The notes beneath the pieces were generated by a model. That model made no database searches, was not told where the DNA came from, and worked only from the letters and a program-made list of their open reading frames with translations. A stretch of DNA of 64,000 bases. Origin: Antedon bifida. Its lineage: Eukaryota > Echinodermata > Crinoidea > Comatulida > Antedonidae. The DNA lies in the NCBI GenBank assembly GCA_963402885.1, contig OY727100.1, forward strand, positions 496,001-560,000. The letters run 5' to 3'. Positions within the stretch are counted from its first letter, which is position 1, and each line of letters begins with the position of its first letter. Of the stretch, positions 1 to 12,286 are shown one piece after another. The position numbers and the translations under genes were made by a program.

Positions 1-2527
1 TTACGTACTATACCGCGTTCTACTTATATTATTCTTATTTTGACCTTATAAGGATAATTAATTTGGCTGTAAAAATCAAAATAAACTGTGCGTTCGGTTT
101 TCTGATAAAATATTTTACTTTTAAAATCAAATCTATTGTATCGAACTTTCGGACGTAATTCCTTTGAGATAAGAAATTAAGTATTGCTGATTAAGTTTTG
201 ACTTAAGCATCTGGAACCAAAGTCTCAATAAACGCAACAAACGAAGCGTTTCGATGAAATCAACGCACCTTTGAAAACGAATACCACCTGATACCCATGA
301 GAAACTTAGTCCTCACTTAAGTTCCCATGTGAAAAATTAAGAACTTTCTTACATATAAGTACATCTTGTAAAAGTGGATAATATGTTTTTCTTGGTTATT
401 TATAAGTTTACTGTTCTTAAACACATTGAACTCACCGATCAATTTCCAGAATCTAATTGTATTCCTTTCCCCCTTCCCTATCAATTGTTTTACCAATTTG
501 GAAACATCTGTTTATCAAATATATGGAATGCAAAATTCATTCAATTATCTTCGCCATTTAAAATAAATTTACAAGAAGAAAGACATTCTATTTACTATTA
601 CTATTTTCTATTATATGTGTTTTTTTATATTTGTTTACCCTGAATGACTGGATGTGAATATCTAAATCTGAGAAATCTTACAATTTTATTTTTTTTTGTC
701 CCAAAGTCATTATTACTGGTGCATCGGAACTTGACCTTACCATCATTAAGATGATAATGTTTCCTATAATATTGTTTTCAACACCGTAGTAACCGCAGGT
801 GCTGTCTCAAATTCGCACCTCATTTTTAACAAGTCGTTGTTAGAACACAACTTTTAGCACGATACTCAGTCCCTGAGCACATTTACTCAACACCAGCGAG
901 CAGGCGTTAATTTAACCCGTGGGATATTGTCTTGGTCTGATAGCTTGAACAAAAAAAAGAATTTTACTAACTTCCAATTCTATGAGATAGTCCAATGGGT
1001 GATCTTATTTACCAATTTGCTTGTACCAAACCTGAATAAACAATGTTTAAATCTCCCTTGCGAAGATACAAATCGATTTATTATTACAATATATTACTCA
1101 TTTTAGTAGTATTTATTTTAAGAATCACATACTGCGAAAAAGGCTTCGAATAAAATGTTTCCACGAAACAGCCTTGAAATATAGCACTCGATCTGGTATT
1201 TTCACTAACAATAAGGTTTATAGCGTGCGCGACGCATGGTGGGAAGGAGTTGGGAGCAAACGTCACAACGCGTACGTACGTGATTTCTTGTTTGTAAGTG
1301 CGCGTTTTCTCCCTAACTTTTCCCATCATGTATTGTGCAATTGACGTTCGTCGCGAAATAAAGCTATTTGCGATAAACCTATGTATATCGGGTAAACATT
1401 TTATTTTTAAAATTCATGAAACAAAGAATTTATTTTAAATTTTTAATGGATGTAGCTTTACTCTGAGTTTGAAATAAATTAAATTTGCTAACACTGAATC
1501 CCTGCAGTTGTTACATATTCATTTAATCGTTGACCTGTTTATGTCGAAATCTGACAAAATGTTTTTGATAAGTAATAAATATCAACATTTGAAGAATTAA
1601 CAGCCTAACTAATGAATGAATACATTTTGAGAATTCATAATAAGTTTATTATCACACTGATTTTTCTTTGTTTCATTTTGTTTAATTTTGTAGGCCTGTC
1701 TGGTTTTTTAAGCTATACCGGTTGCACCCACAACCTCTCCGTGCACCGTGTATAGACGGACAAGGCAATTAATATTGGTACGAATAAATTTATATCGGCT
1801 AAAACGTGTGTCAACAATTGTTGTTTTTGCGCTATTTTGATTTTAAATCGGACCAAAATACTTGCTTGTTCTCGCGTGAACCATAACATCGTCGCCATTC
1901 ACTGTCACGCTCCATAAGAGGTTAATAGCTTAGGACCTGTTGCTTTCCATTTTGGCCTTCATATCAATTTCAATATACTCATTTTAAAAGCAAAAAATGG
2001 ATCATATCAAATTGAATTGCGTCGGCCGCCCGCGGAGTACCTAATTTAGAACACGGCGAAATTCAAATCTCACCAACAACACCATGAGGTGATAATTGAA
2101 AACACTTCGTACAAAGTCAAATTTCAAAATCATTAATAAAAAAAACCTCATTTTTAATGGAAAAAAGTGTATTTATATATCTTGGTTTAGACCTCTAGGC
2201 AAATGACTACTCTTTCTTTACTTTAGAATGAAGTTTGTTAAATGCGATTTTTTTTTTACCACCGGAAATTTGTTTTTAATTGCCATATTGATAACAATAC
2301 AAGATGAACGAATCGCAACATGGTTGCAAATTTTGTTACTGTATTGCATAATTTCCGGTAGAGATTTTTTTTTGTTTTAACGAGTTTAAAATTAAGTATA
2401 CATCCGGTGGGGACTGTATCCGTTATATCGTCGTCATTAAGAAAAAGTGATACATTAATGTTTGATTCTTCTCCTCGTCTGACGAGAACCACTGCTTCTT
2501 ACAACTTTGCTTTCTCCTAATGGTGGC

Positions 2528-2656
2528 TATGGGTGCAACACAAAACGTACGCGCAAAAAGCAAGGGACTTGACCAATCACAAGCCTTGGATTATTCGAAC
2601 CGTCTTGTCATTGCATTGGTCAATTGGTCTCGTCTTTGCGTTGCGTCCTAGAGTGC
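2528..2656. mobile_element. Family B palindromic element, diverged copy
   Basis: Contains ACTTGACCAATCACAAGC, then GGATTATTCGAACCGTC, then ATTGGTCAATTGGTCTCG and GCGTTGCGTCCTAGAG. This is the inverted core and right end of the family B element seen many times after 39 kb. The left terminus is degraded. Confidence 0.7.
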
Positions 2657-4719
2657 GCATCTTCTTATGAACTTTGTCAAAATGATATTCATGTTTGTTT
2701 CACAACTTATGCGGTTCCAATACAATTCGAATACTCTACAGGTGTCAGCCGGTCCCCTAGGTAGATTTAGCATTAAGAAACTAAACTCGCAGGGTCAATG
2801 TAAAGCTACAGTAAGCGGTACTTTTAGGTTCGACAGGTGTGACGATGGAGTCAGAATTCCGTTGTCATTATATCAATGTTTTAGTTTTTACCTTAAAAAT
2901 ATACGGCGAAAATGGTTACAATTAAATGATGATGTTCCTCGATGATCACCTTGTGTGTGGTGTGTATATGTTTTGGGTGTGACTTTAATAGGCCTACAAA
3001 AAAAACAGGCCGTTCATTAGGTAGCATGAGTTTGAGTAAATCCCTCCCTTGGATCTTTGGATATTAAGATTCCGATTTCAACGTCCTTGATCAAGAGCAC
3101 CCTTTGTGGGTTACAAATGAAAGTTTGAAGTCTTTCACCTGTTGAGCATTCCTTCCCATGTTATCACATTTTTTCCCCAATTTTTGTTGTAAAAATAAGT
3201 TTGTTAGGTGGCAACCTGAGAAAATGATCATTCTAATTCAATGGCTAGTTTCCAAGACTTTATGATTGCAAACTCAAAGTATAAGTCCTATAGCTTCGAT
3301 ATTAATTTAAGCGTTGTTGTCTGACAAGCCCAGATTTGTAAAATATGTAAAACCACTTGCCGATAGTTGAGTTTTAACTCATTAAATTGAAACACTTGCG
3401 TTGGGAGTGACAGATTCGGATTCAAGTTCATCCGTATGTTCAATCTGTAATGGGAATTGGGACAGATTACCAAATATGGTCATTATCAGTTTCAAGTAAT
3501 TTTCTTTTGTTACATTACTCCATCTAATTTTCCAACAAAGTTCATTAATTGTACTTAATTGGAAAACCTACACCCACTAGGGCACGGTAAGTAGCTCCAG
3601 GATCGACCCGTCTCAAATGGCAATATCCTTATTAAAGGCCAATTATTACGTCGGCTGAGTTGTCCAATTTGTTCGTATACCGGTAACAACTAATTAAACT
3701 GTATATACGTTTTAATAACGAAGTAATTTGTTTATTTCATTAGTAAAATGCAAACATTGCTATCATTCATAAAGGTATTTTAATTTAAAATTTAATTTAA
3801 ATTGCTAAAACGTAGTATAAATAGGCCTATATAAAGAAAAAGTTGCTAAACATAAATATGTTTCTCATGATACTATTAAATTCAGATTGATAAGTCAGTT
3901 ATTGTTACCAACATTTGTTTAATGAAAATACTCCCTGAATAGTTTTAGTTATAACTTTCAAAATATATTCTATATAGTCAAAACTGGATAAAATAATTAA
4001 TCTTTTTAACGTAAGGAAAATCATCAAATATTCAATTATTTTAAATGTTTGATTTTTGGAAATTCGTATAATTTTTGAGCACACTGGATATTTACCGTAA
4101 TATGGTAAATGGCCAAAGTATCTTATTAAGAATCCAACCATTAAGTTGCTTAAATGCTTTCTGAACTAAACATTTTAATTAATGTGCAGGCCATATCGAT
4201 AGTTTAAGTCGAGAACTAAACTTTAGTCGGTGGTCGACTGTGTGAGTACATCCACAGCTGATAAGAGGATGCTTTCATAGGTTGCTACATCTAATGTCCA
4301 TATATGGTAGTCACATGAACACAGGGCATTGACTCTGATATGTTGACATTATGTTTACGAGTAACGGGAGATGTGGGCATCATCTTTACAATTCTGAATA
4401 TGTATTTTTGTTTTAACCTTCGGGCTGTTGACGTTTAAAAAAGATTATTACGATTGCACTACATAGGCGTAATAATTTATTTGTAAGCTATATTTGTTAA
4501 ACTGTGGCACGCTTCGTGTGAAATTTAAAATATTTAACTCAAAATTATAAAGAAAATGAAAGGTGTTGTCTAGTATATAATACTTTTGTGCAGTTGACCT
4601 CGTCAGCGAATATGATAATTCCTAATTAACATCGCATAATATTAGATATTCCATTCGTATGTGACCTTGCCTTTGGATCGGACAGGTGACACTACCTCTC
4701 CTTAAAATTCAACATTCCA

Positions 4720-4830
4720 GAGTGTACATCCCAGTTGATATGTTGCCTAGTTCGCATAGCAGCAGGAGCCCCACTATAAAGATGCACAGCCAACTGCTCT
4801 ATCAACCACTAACATTGTGACCTTATTTGG
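4720..4830 (-). mobile_element. Possible tRNA-derived SINE fragment
   Basis: On the minus strand the sequence reads TAGAGCAGTTGG, close to a pol III A box, followed about 40 bases later by GCGAACTAGGC, a degraded B box. No second copy was noticed in the window, so this is a weak call. Confidence 0.3.
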
Positions 4831-5845
4831 AAGTGATTCGCACGCGAGTAGATTGCTTGGCACGAGAGTGAAGTGGTATGGATAGATAACTGCTAGGCTA
4901 ACAGGGTCGTACGTCGACGAATAATTAACAAACAATAGTTGGCCCATACCTTTACATTATATCATTTACGTTTACCTTTTTTTTATTTACGACTGTTTTA
5001 CTAATGATTTATTTTTAGGATTATAAACAACTCTCAAACAAGAATTGTATAAAACACCATTTTTGGAAATGGAAACAATTTTGTTGTGTTTTTGCAGCTT
5101 ATGATAACAAGTTTAGTTGATTGAAATGATGTTGTTGAAAAACATCATTGGTAATGACTTATTTAAAATGTTTCATTGAATTAAAAGGCTCTTTACTGTT
5201 ATTGTAATAAAATGTAGAGATTTATTTACCTATTTTTATTATTTATTATTCAGATGTAGCATGGAGTTAATAATAATTTACTCCATGGATGTAGACATAG
5301 TTATACTAATAACTAAGCATTAAACATTATTTCTGTCTGATAATCGTCTTGGGGGTATCCACAATGTGTCCTATTTACTATTCGTCCAACAAGAACAACG
5401 GATCCCTCAACAGGTGCAGCGCCGCTGGTTATTTTGGCTTCATCAGTTCTTTTCTATCTTCTTATTTAACTGTCATTATCATCGAATCCCTGCAAACTAA
5501 TTACCGCATCTGTTGTTAGTTCGGATCTCCCGTGAGCTTTCACTGTTGCAGATCAACATCTTTGGAGCGATCAGCCCTTAGTTTCCTCCATGGTTTCAGA
5601 TAGAATAATAATTTGCAACCAGTGTTTGAGTCTCAAATGAATCAATCGTTGTAATGTTTCATCATTATATATTTTCTTGTTATTTATTGCAAATTTTAGT
5701 AAAAGTTGTCTAAACTTCAGTAACATTAAACTTCTTGACTCTTCATTGTATTGTATGTAAATCAAAATGTACACCAGCCAACCAAATTTAATTTGTACCT
5801 AAAATGAATATAATTAATAATATCGTATCGTATCTTAAGTGTTGT

Positions 5846-5970
5846 TTTATCCTCTCCTTTTAAGGAGACATTTTTCCATGAAACGAATGAGAAGAATTAT
5901 ATGCTGTAACACAGCCAACCACTATTCAGGAGAATAGTCCCAACTAAGGGGACACATTGGGTCCCGAAGT
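5846..5970. repeat. Dispersed copy of the 18.1-18.6 kb repeat
   Basis: The order AAGGAGACATTTTTCCATGAAACGAATGAG, ATATGCTGTAACACAGCCAACCACTATTCA, then AAGGGGACACATTGGGTCC follows the same sequence as one unit of the tandem array at 18128-18592, with divergence. It shows that the array unit is a mobile or widely dispersed sequence. (The strings are quoted from three separate segments.). Confidence 0.6.
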
Positions 5971-6893
5971 TGTCTCCTCGACTTAAGTTATGGTGGTGAC
6001 AAACAATGTAGGAAGTCGATGTTTTAAATTGATTTGACAACCCAGAAAAAGTTGGCAACAGTGAATATAAATGTTTACATTATCTTCACCCTCCTCCTCC
6101 TATCACTGTGCTCAAAATGTGTTGTCCCAGTATATAGGAATTTCAGGTATTTTGAGTGTCGAAAGTTATGGTATACACACCGAAATATTTACAGAGAGTC
6201 GTGTGCGTGTGATTTATGAGAACTTGACAGGGGACACGCGCGCGTTCCTCATTCCCTCGACCTGTTTTATCGCCTGCCGACAAAAAACAGTGGTTATCGT
6301 TCAACTGTACACGCGAACACAGTCGGTAACGGGTTGGTGACGCGTTTCTAAACAGGAAGTATTTAAATTAAGTACGAACAACTAAATAAAACACTTCCGT
6401 TCGTTACGTTCCCCGTGGGGATAGAACCAAATGTTTAAGCACTATAACAAATCGTGTCCTTTAATTTGTCTGACTAGGTGATAATGATTCCGGAACTCTA
6501 AATACAACATGGCGCAAAGTACATAATTTGTTAATTTAAGTAATTATAAGTTTATTTTGTGTTTTCTATTGTGTTATCTTGCGTAGTTAAAAATTAAAAT
6601 TTTAGATATATTTGAACTGTATCCGTTCAAATGTAAGTTTAAAAACTCTAAAAAATAGGCTATCAAATTAAAAGCACTTTAATAAAATATTTTATTTTTA
6701 ACCAGACTGTTGCGGTCACACTTTATAGTTGTGATTCAATGTGAAAATAAGCAACATACTGAGTTCCCATGACAACAGATGACGAACATTTGTGGTTAAA
6801 CTCAGGTGTATATACTTAAGTTTCATCATTAAGTGCGCGTGTCATTTTAAAATGTCCTGTTTTGTAATCGCACTTATTATTTATATCTTACAG

Positions 6894-8609
6894 GCTATCC
6901 ATCTGAAGCTACGCAAACTGAGCCACCAGTGATTAACAAGAACATCGTCCAATCAACCATCCGGGTTCCTCATACCAAACAACGTCAACTTCAATTTCAT
7001 GTCGTTGATCCGAACGAACTTGTTGAATCGAAGAACCCTCGCGGTAGAGGGCGCCCTCGTAGAACACCAAAAAAGTTTTTACCAGACGAACCTGATTCAA
7101 CTTCTTCTCGCGCCAGAAAGAAACAAGTTGAAACGCAGAAAAACACACAACACTACCAACCGACATCAACATTTGAGATTCTTAACGGACAAAGTCTTAA
7201 TCATTTTACAAAACAAACTGGAAATCAATTTCGACAACCATCTTCACCCCCTGCTGGCAGCCAGGCAAATGATGTCCCACTTGTACAATTCGGGTTATAC
7301 GGTGCACGATTTGAAACAGCCGTTGTTTGTGATTTATCTCCAAACAAACCCACAGAAAATGCTGAAATACCGTTTATATTTCCAGATAATAGGACAGAAA
7401 CAGACGGTCAAACGTCCGAGAAAACATTGACACAGTTACAAAACGTGATCACAACTCACGTGAAAGAACATCCGATCACAGACATTGTATTCAATGATCA
7501 TCTAGGTCTTGAAACACTAAGTTCAGTAGCTTTAGCTACCAGTTTAACGGACTCCGCTCGAGATTCTAACCATCAAACGTCAGATTTGTACAAAAAGTCA
7601 ACTGGAAGTAGTTCACACGAATGTCCAGAATGTGGTAAAAGATACAGTACTTCTAGCAATCTTGCAAGGCATCGTCAGACTCACCGTAGCCTGTCAGACC
7701 AAAAAGCTAAGAAGTGTCCACATTGTGATAAGGTCTATGTTTCGATGCCTGCACTTAGTATGCACATAAGGTATGTCATTTTGAAATACCATTTCTTAAT
7801 TGTTTGAAGAAAAAGACAGATTACTATGATTTTTTACTATATAAAACAGAAATTCACTGTGTCTGTCTTCACTATATTTGACAAAAACAGTGATATGCCC
7901 AAATTATGGTAGTGATATGATGTCATCGTGTCCATATATGGACACATCACATAGTGTAGACATAGCTTTAGTTTGTTGACGATTTACAATTTCAGCAATA
8001 TTGTTTGATTTTTTTCTTTCAGAACTCATAAATTGGGTTGCAAGTGTCAAATATGTGGCAAGTGTTTCAGCAGGCCGTGGTTGCTACAGGGTCACATACG
8101 AACACATACCGGGGAAAAACCATTTCACTGTCCTGAATGCGGCAAAGCTTTTGCTGACAAATCCAACCTTAGAGCTCATAAACAGGTAAGACTATGAAGT
8201 GTAATTTATTCTTGTCAAAGGGGGATAAATTCAACAAGAAATGGAAACATAGTTTCTTTCGATTACAGTTTTATCTTCTGTCTTTCGTGGGGGCAAGCCA
8301 CTTTTATTTCATTTTGTACGATCTGTCAATTTTACACATAAAAACACAATTTAAGCAGGGAGGTATAAAAATAAGACCGTACAAATAAAGCAGATTCATA
8401 AATATAATATACTATTTTCTAGTTTTAATAATGTTTTTTTTTAAATCTTGTAGACGCATTCAAACGTGAAGCCGTATATCTGCAAAAAGTGCAATAAAGC
8501 ATTTGCCCTCAAGAGCTACCTTTACAAACATGTTGAAACGGCGTGTATTCGAGATGTCGACGCGCGCTTGTACGAGAATGTTGCGATGGCAACAACGCAA
8601 GTCAGCTGA
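6894..8609 (+). CDS. scrt: Scratch-family zinc-finger transcription factor (5' incomplete)
   Basis: Three exons: 6894-7770, 8023-8185 and 8454-8609 (TGA 8607-8609), with phases 1, 2 and 0. They give 398 residues counted from the split first codon. Five fingers begin at residues 244, 275, 301, 329 and 357; the last is C2HC, ending HVETAC. Finger 2 reads [16 protein letters not shown] and finger 5 [10 protein letters not shown], which are Scratch hallmarks, while SRPWLLQGH in finger 3 is shared by all Snail-superfamily proteins. Known members bind E-boxes and repress transcription in neural precursors through an N-terminal SNAG motif; that exon is missing here and probably lies upstream. Residues 50-57 (RGRGRPRR) resemble an AT-hook. 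One intron cuts finger 2, another precedes finger 5. The start coordinate is an acceptor, not an initiation codon. Snail/Slug proper is less likely because of fingers 2 and 5. Confidence 0.93.
7885..7969. mobile_element. Family A TIR element, partial copy in Scratch intron
   Basis: The segment ATGCCCAAATTATGGTAGTG, then ATGTCATCGTGTCCATATAT, then CATAGTGTAGACATAGCTTT matches the interior and right end of family A. The left terminus is missing or degraded. Confidence 0.65.
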
Positions 8610-8651
8610 TTGGATAAAAGTTTCAAGAACAAATTTGTAAAATTTCTACTG

Positions 8652-8657
8652 AATAAA
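8652..8657 (+). terminator. Poly(A) signal of the Scratch gene
   Basis: AATAAA lies 43 bases after the stop codon. This would give a very short 3' UTR; later AATAAA motifs in this AT-rich DNA are also possible. Confidence 0.45.
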
Positions 8658-9093
8658 ATGAAAGTATTTATAAAAATTGGAAAATTTAAATGTCTTTCAG
8701 TGTCACTTGAAAGCAGTTCTAGTTTTATTATTCTGTAATTATGTATGATAAAGTTTGATACAAAATAATATTTTAAAAAACTATTGTACTTGTATGTGCC
8801 TTTCATATTAGAATATACAACATGTTTTATGTTATTAATTTGTCTTAGGCCTTTTAGTATTTGGGTTTGCTGTGATTTTTGTTTCATTGAAGGCAATTGG
8901 AGTAAATTTTTTTTTTCAATGACAAATATTGTTATTATTCACATACATCTGTATGATTGTTGCATGGTTTTAACGTTTTTATTTTATTTTATGTCAACAA
9001 TTTTTAATCGAATTCAGCTTCGTTTTAATTTAAATATTTTAATATTTTTAAGATATGTGTGTATTATTACCTGTTGATTCGTTCATATCCGGT

Positions 9094-9156
9094 CGTCAGA
9101 CCATGGACCTATATATTAGTTATTATTAATACAATTTATAGGTCCAATGGTCAGAC
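9094..9156. repeat. Imperfect inverted repeat (hairpin)
   Basis: GTCAGACCATGGACCTATA and TATAGGTCCAATGGTCAGAC pair with one bulge around a loop of about 20 AT-rich bases. It could be a small foldback element or a stem-loop in the Scratch 3' UTR. Confidence 0.55.
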
Positions 9157-9998
9157 TATTTATTGAAAGAATTGTTTTGGTTGCCGACGAATTAGTAGAT
9201 CGGGTCAAGTATCTACAGGTGTATTAAATATAAAATCTTTAATTCATATTTTTAATTGATCGTACAATAACCACCGCTACCGCTTCAAAATAAATCTTAA
9301 TGACTAAGAATGTACTTCCATGTTACGAAAATGAAAAGTCATTTTTACAAGGAGCATAATTTATGATGCCAATTTTAATACATTTGTTTTATTTATGCAG
9401 TTTTTTTATTTAATAAATTGTAATAATGTAATTTTGTGTAAACTAAAATAGATTATACACAAAGTACATATGACCACTGAATTTTGTATTTTATAATGAT
9501 GATAATTATATTAAAAAGATAAATACTCTTATGTTTGATCAAAGTGTTTATATTATCTTTGGTGTTTTGTTAAACGTAGTAAATTAACTTTTACTAAAAA
9601 ATAATTGAATTTCGATATAATTATAATTTAAATATATTTACACATAATAAAATATAATTTATATAATTGCAGCCCTACCTGATATTAAATAGCAGTCTCA
9701 TCTATAGCAAATAATAAATAACATGTATGGGGGCCTACTCGTCTAAATCCCCCCCCCCCCCTCCCCAATTTATATTTCAGCTGCAATGAAAGCAAAACAT
9801 ACCACAGTACCGAAAATCTACAGTAACGAAAGCAACAAAGAAGTTTAAAATCCTCTCAGTTTACACACGGAGAAATAACTCATAACTTATTTCTCTATTA
9901 GTTTACTTAGGCCTAATGGTATTTCCTCTAAAACAAAAATTAAAAATGTCATCAAAGAAGTGAGTTGTAAAAAGCACAATAAGTTAAAATGTTTTCTT

Positions 9999-12286
9999 TC
10001 AAGGTAACTCGTTCGTTGTTTCTTTATCCATTCTAAAACCACGGTTTATAATTCCGCCATTTTGTTTATTCCCAGTTCTACTGAGCTCAGATACATTTGT
10101 ATTGGTTTGTAATGTATTTTCATTGTTTTCAGATATTTCACTACATTCGGTTTGCGTTTGTTCGTCTTCATCAAGGCTGACTTGCAATAAGTTAAAATAG
10201 TTTAAACTTTCAACATCTTGATCACTTCTGTCGCTTGCCTCTGACAATATAATACTCGGCTTTACTAGCCTGGGATCTGAAATAAATATAATAAAATGTG
10301 TTCTAATTATGGATGTTTGTTATTTACCTGAATAATACAGGTATTAAACGACGAATATTTAAGAGAAAAGATTGTTCTGATTACATCAGTAATAATAGAG
10401 ATATAGTTGAAAATGAAGTGTTTGTAACAACTTGGCCGAAGACGGTTAAGACAGGATCTTTAGACTAAGTATTTAGCCAAAAAAAGAAATAAATTGATCT
10501 AGTATACGAAATAGGAATCGTAATATTATACCGACAGAAAATCAATATCAACCGAAAAACCATCTTGGAATACTATTTGGTAAAAGTTTGACATCTTCAG
10601 TTTGACATCTTCATCATGTCTGCGCAACATCGAGTCGTTATCCATCAAATTTAGTAATTTATTTTTGTAGTATAGGCATATATTTGTTTGTTTGTTGTGT
10701 AAATACCTTTAAGGAAAGGGCTTCCTCCAGTATTGTAGCGTATCAACCTTGGTGGCGGATGCTTAGGTTCTCTTATTGTACTCCTCTTTTTCCATCTCTT
10801 TACTTGTTTAACTTCAGGTGTTTTTCGAGTTTCATTCCGAAGAGAAGAAATGAAGTACAGGAATGATGCGAAGAGAAGTGATAAACCTCCCATTACAACT
10901 GGTAGGCAGCACCCACATGGTAAGCTCATCCTGAAAGGAGGAAACAAAACGAAAAATGGTAAACAAAATCTTCAGAATGATTAAACACTTTTAACACGTT
11001 TTATGTAGCAAACTTTCCAGTCAACCGTGACAGTCAGTTTGGTTTTTTTTATAAATATTATTATCCTTGAAAAGATTTATTCGGTTGGTAATACAAATAA
11101 AATATAACAGTGAACAAAAATATATTTCTTTTTTATATATATTTGTTTTTTAAATTTTTTTACAACCTACGGTTCAGATATAATTAATTTTTATGTTATT
11201 ATTATTATATTATATTTTTTAATCAGATAAAATGGAACTGTATTTAAATTAAGGTATGTATCACTTTGAAACATACGATGGTGGAAAATATCAATAGGTC
11301 TAATAGACGAATTTATAGTGTAAAAATAAGCGTTATTAAGTTGAATATCAAGAAACAAACTTACATAAAATAAAAGGCAGCTCGTTTACCGTAACCATTG
11401 AAACAAAATGTTCTACACATGAATGATACAAATGGTTCAACAAAATCCTGACCTCTGAAAGATTCAAGAAATGTTATTGGTCCACTGTTTTTTTATTGTT
11501 TTAATTATGCCAAATAAAATGAATTTCCATTTTACTTGGCATAATTAAAACAATAAAAAAACAAAGAAAAATACATCAAATTGCAAAAGGCAATGTTAAA
11601 ATATTTATTTAAAAAAACAACATAATGTCTATGTGATTACATGCGTCACATTTCTATCACACTTATACTGTGATCAATTTTGGTAATAAACGATCACAAC
11701 ACAGATCGATTTGTGAACATCTAGGCCTAGGCCTCAAGTAATTTACCTTCTTCGCATACAAACACCGTCTTCTCGTTGTCCACGTGGGTACTCATAAGTA
11801 ATGATAAAAAAACCTATAAATCTACGAAAATCTTAGTTAAAGAAGAATCGAACAAACTGTTTGTATGATTGGTGAAATCATGGAGGTGAAAAATGTGTAC
11901 AGTAAAGGATACATTGCATAGCCAGCAAATGGCCATCCAGAAAAATTGAAAAGTCCAACAATTCCCCCAATCAGAATAACTGAAAAATAAAAGTTTTTGA
12001 ACATTGAGAAAATAAACGAAACGACCGGAACCGCACTACTGCCGAACAGACATGGACGTGTGCGTTCAAAATGTCGGACGGCTCGTTACAACGCGTCACA
12101 TTATGTGTGTGTTGACGGTTGATCAAACACATTCCACATTTTGTTTTATTTTTATTAGTTAAAGTATAGTAAAAAGTATAAGTAAAAATACGTACCTACG
12201 CCACTGATCAGCGCATGCTCATTTGCCCACATTGCAATCTCGGTTCTTCTGTACTCAGGCTTGTTCCCATCCTTTTTAAATGTCAT
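9999..12286 (-). CDS. cyba: Cytochrome b-245 light chain (p22-phox)
   Basis: Six exons on the minus strand: 12286-12196, 11979-11913, 11821-11747, 11454-11365, 10930-10707 and 10276-9999. All junctions keep frame, giving 274 aa (human 195). The start follows from IAMWANEHAL matching the conserved N-terminus of p22-phox. Further matches are ILIGGIV (residues 32-38), EYPRG (63-67), KRAAFYF (101-107) and a final membrane segment near 115-138. p22-phox stabilises NOX catalytic subunits in membranes and docks p47-phox through a proline-rich tail; PKHPPPR (163-169) keeps the spacing of the human docking motif, including the residue equivalent to Pro156. Human His94 is replaced by Tyr105. The last exon adds an acidic, Ser/Asn/Thr-rich tail of about 90 residues that differs from the short human C-terminus. 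The gene diverges from MEGF8, about 2.5 kb between start codons. Confidence 0.92.
11487..11562. repeat. Near-perfect 35-bp inverted repeat in CYBA intron 3
   Basis: Arms at 11487-11521 and 11528-11562 pair with a single mismatch around a six-base loop (AATTTC). The arms contain TTGTTTTAATTATGCCAA. It is probably a small foldback element. Confidence 0.85.

Larger units (their letters stand above)
1..6893. other. Non-coding stretch, probably 5' intron of the Scratch gene
   Basis: No reading frame here has splice sites plus recognisable protein similarity. The first recognised Scratch exon opens at 6894 with a phase-1 acceptor, so a coding exon must lie upstream. Scratch proteins start with a SNAG repressor motif (MPRSFLV), and I found no ATG-CC context on the + strand encoding it, so exon 1 is probably left of the window. 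Dispersed repeats are present at about 2528-2656, 4720-4830 and 5846-5970. The rest is AT-rich with nothing I can name. Confidence 0.6.
8610..9998. other. Convergent intergenic region between Scratch and CYBA
   Basis: About 1.4 kb between two genes that end toward each other; it must contain both 3' UTRs. It holds an imperfect hairpin at 9094-9156 and a run of about 13 C near 9751. No coding exon is seen. Confidence 0.6.

Noticed and set aside
6071-6340. Open frame of 89 codons upstream of Scratch as its first exon
   Set aside because: No SNAG motif, no similarity and no donor of the needed phase that would join sensibly to the acceptor at 6894.
6933-7430. Other-frame and antisense frames over the first Scratch exon
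   Set aside because: Shadows of the real coding frame, which carries conserved zinc fingers downstream.
6894-8609. Snail/Slug as the identity of the zinc-finger gene
   Set aside because: Finger 2 (VYVSMPAL) and finger 5 (FALKSYL) are Scratch-type; Snail has different residues there.
9745-9770. C-rich run as a possible G-quadruplex
   Set aside because: A single homopolymer of about 13 C is not enough to claim a structured element and is prone to sequencing error.
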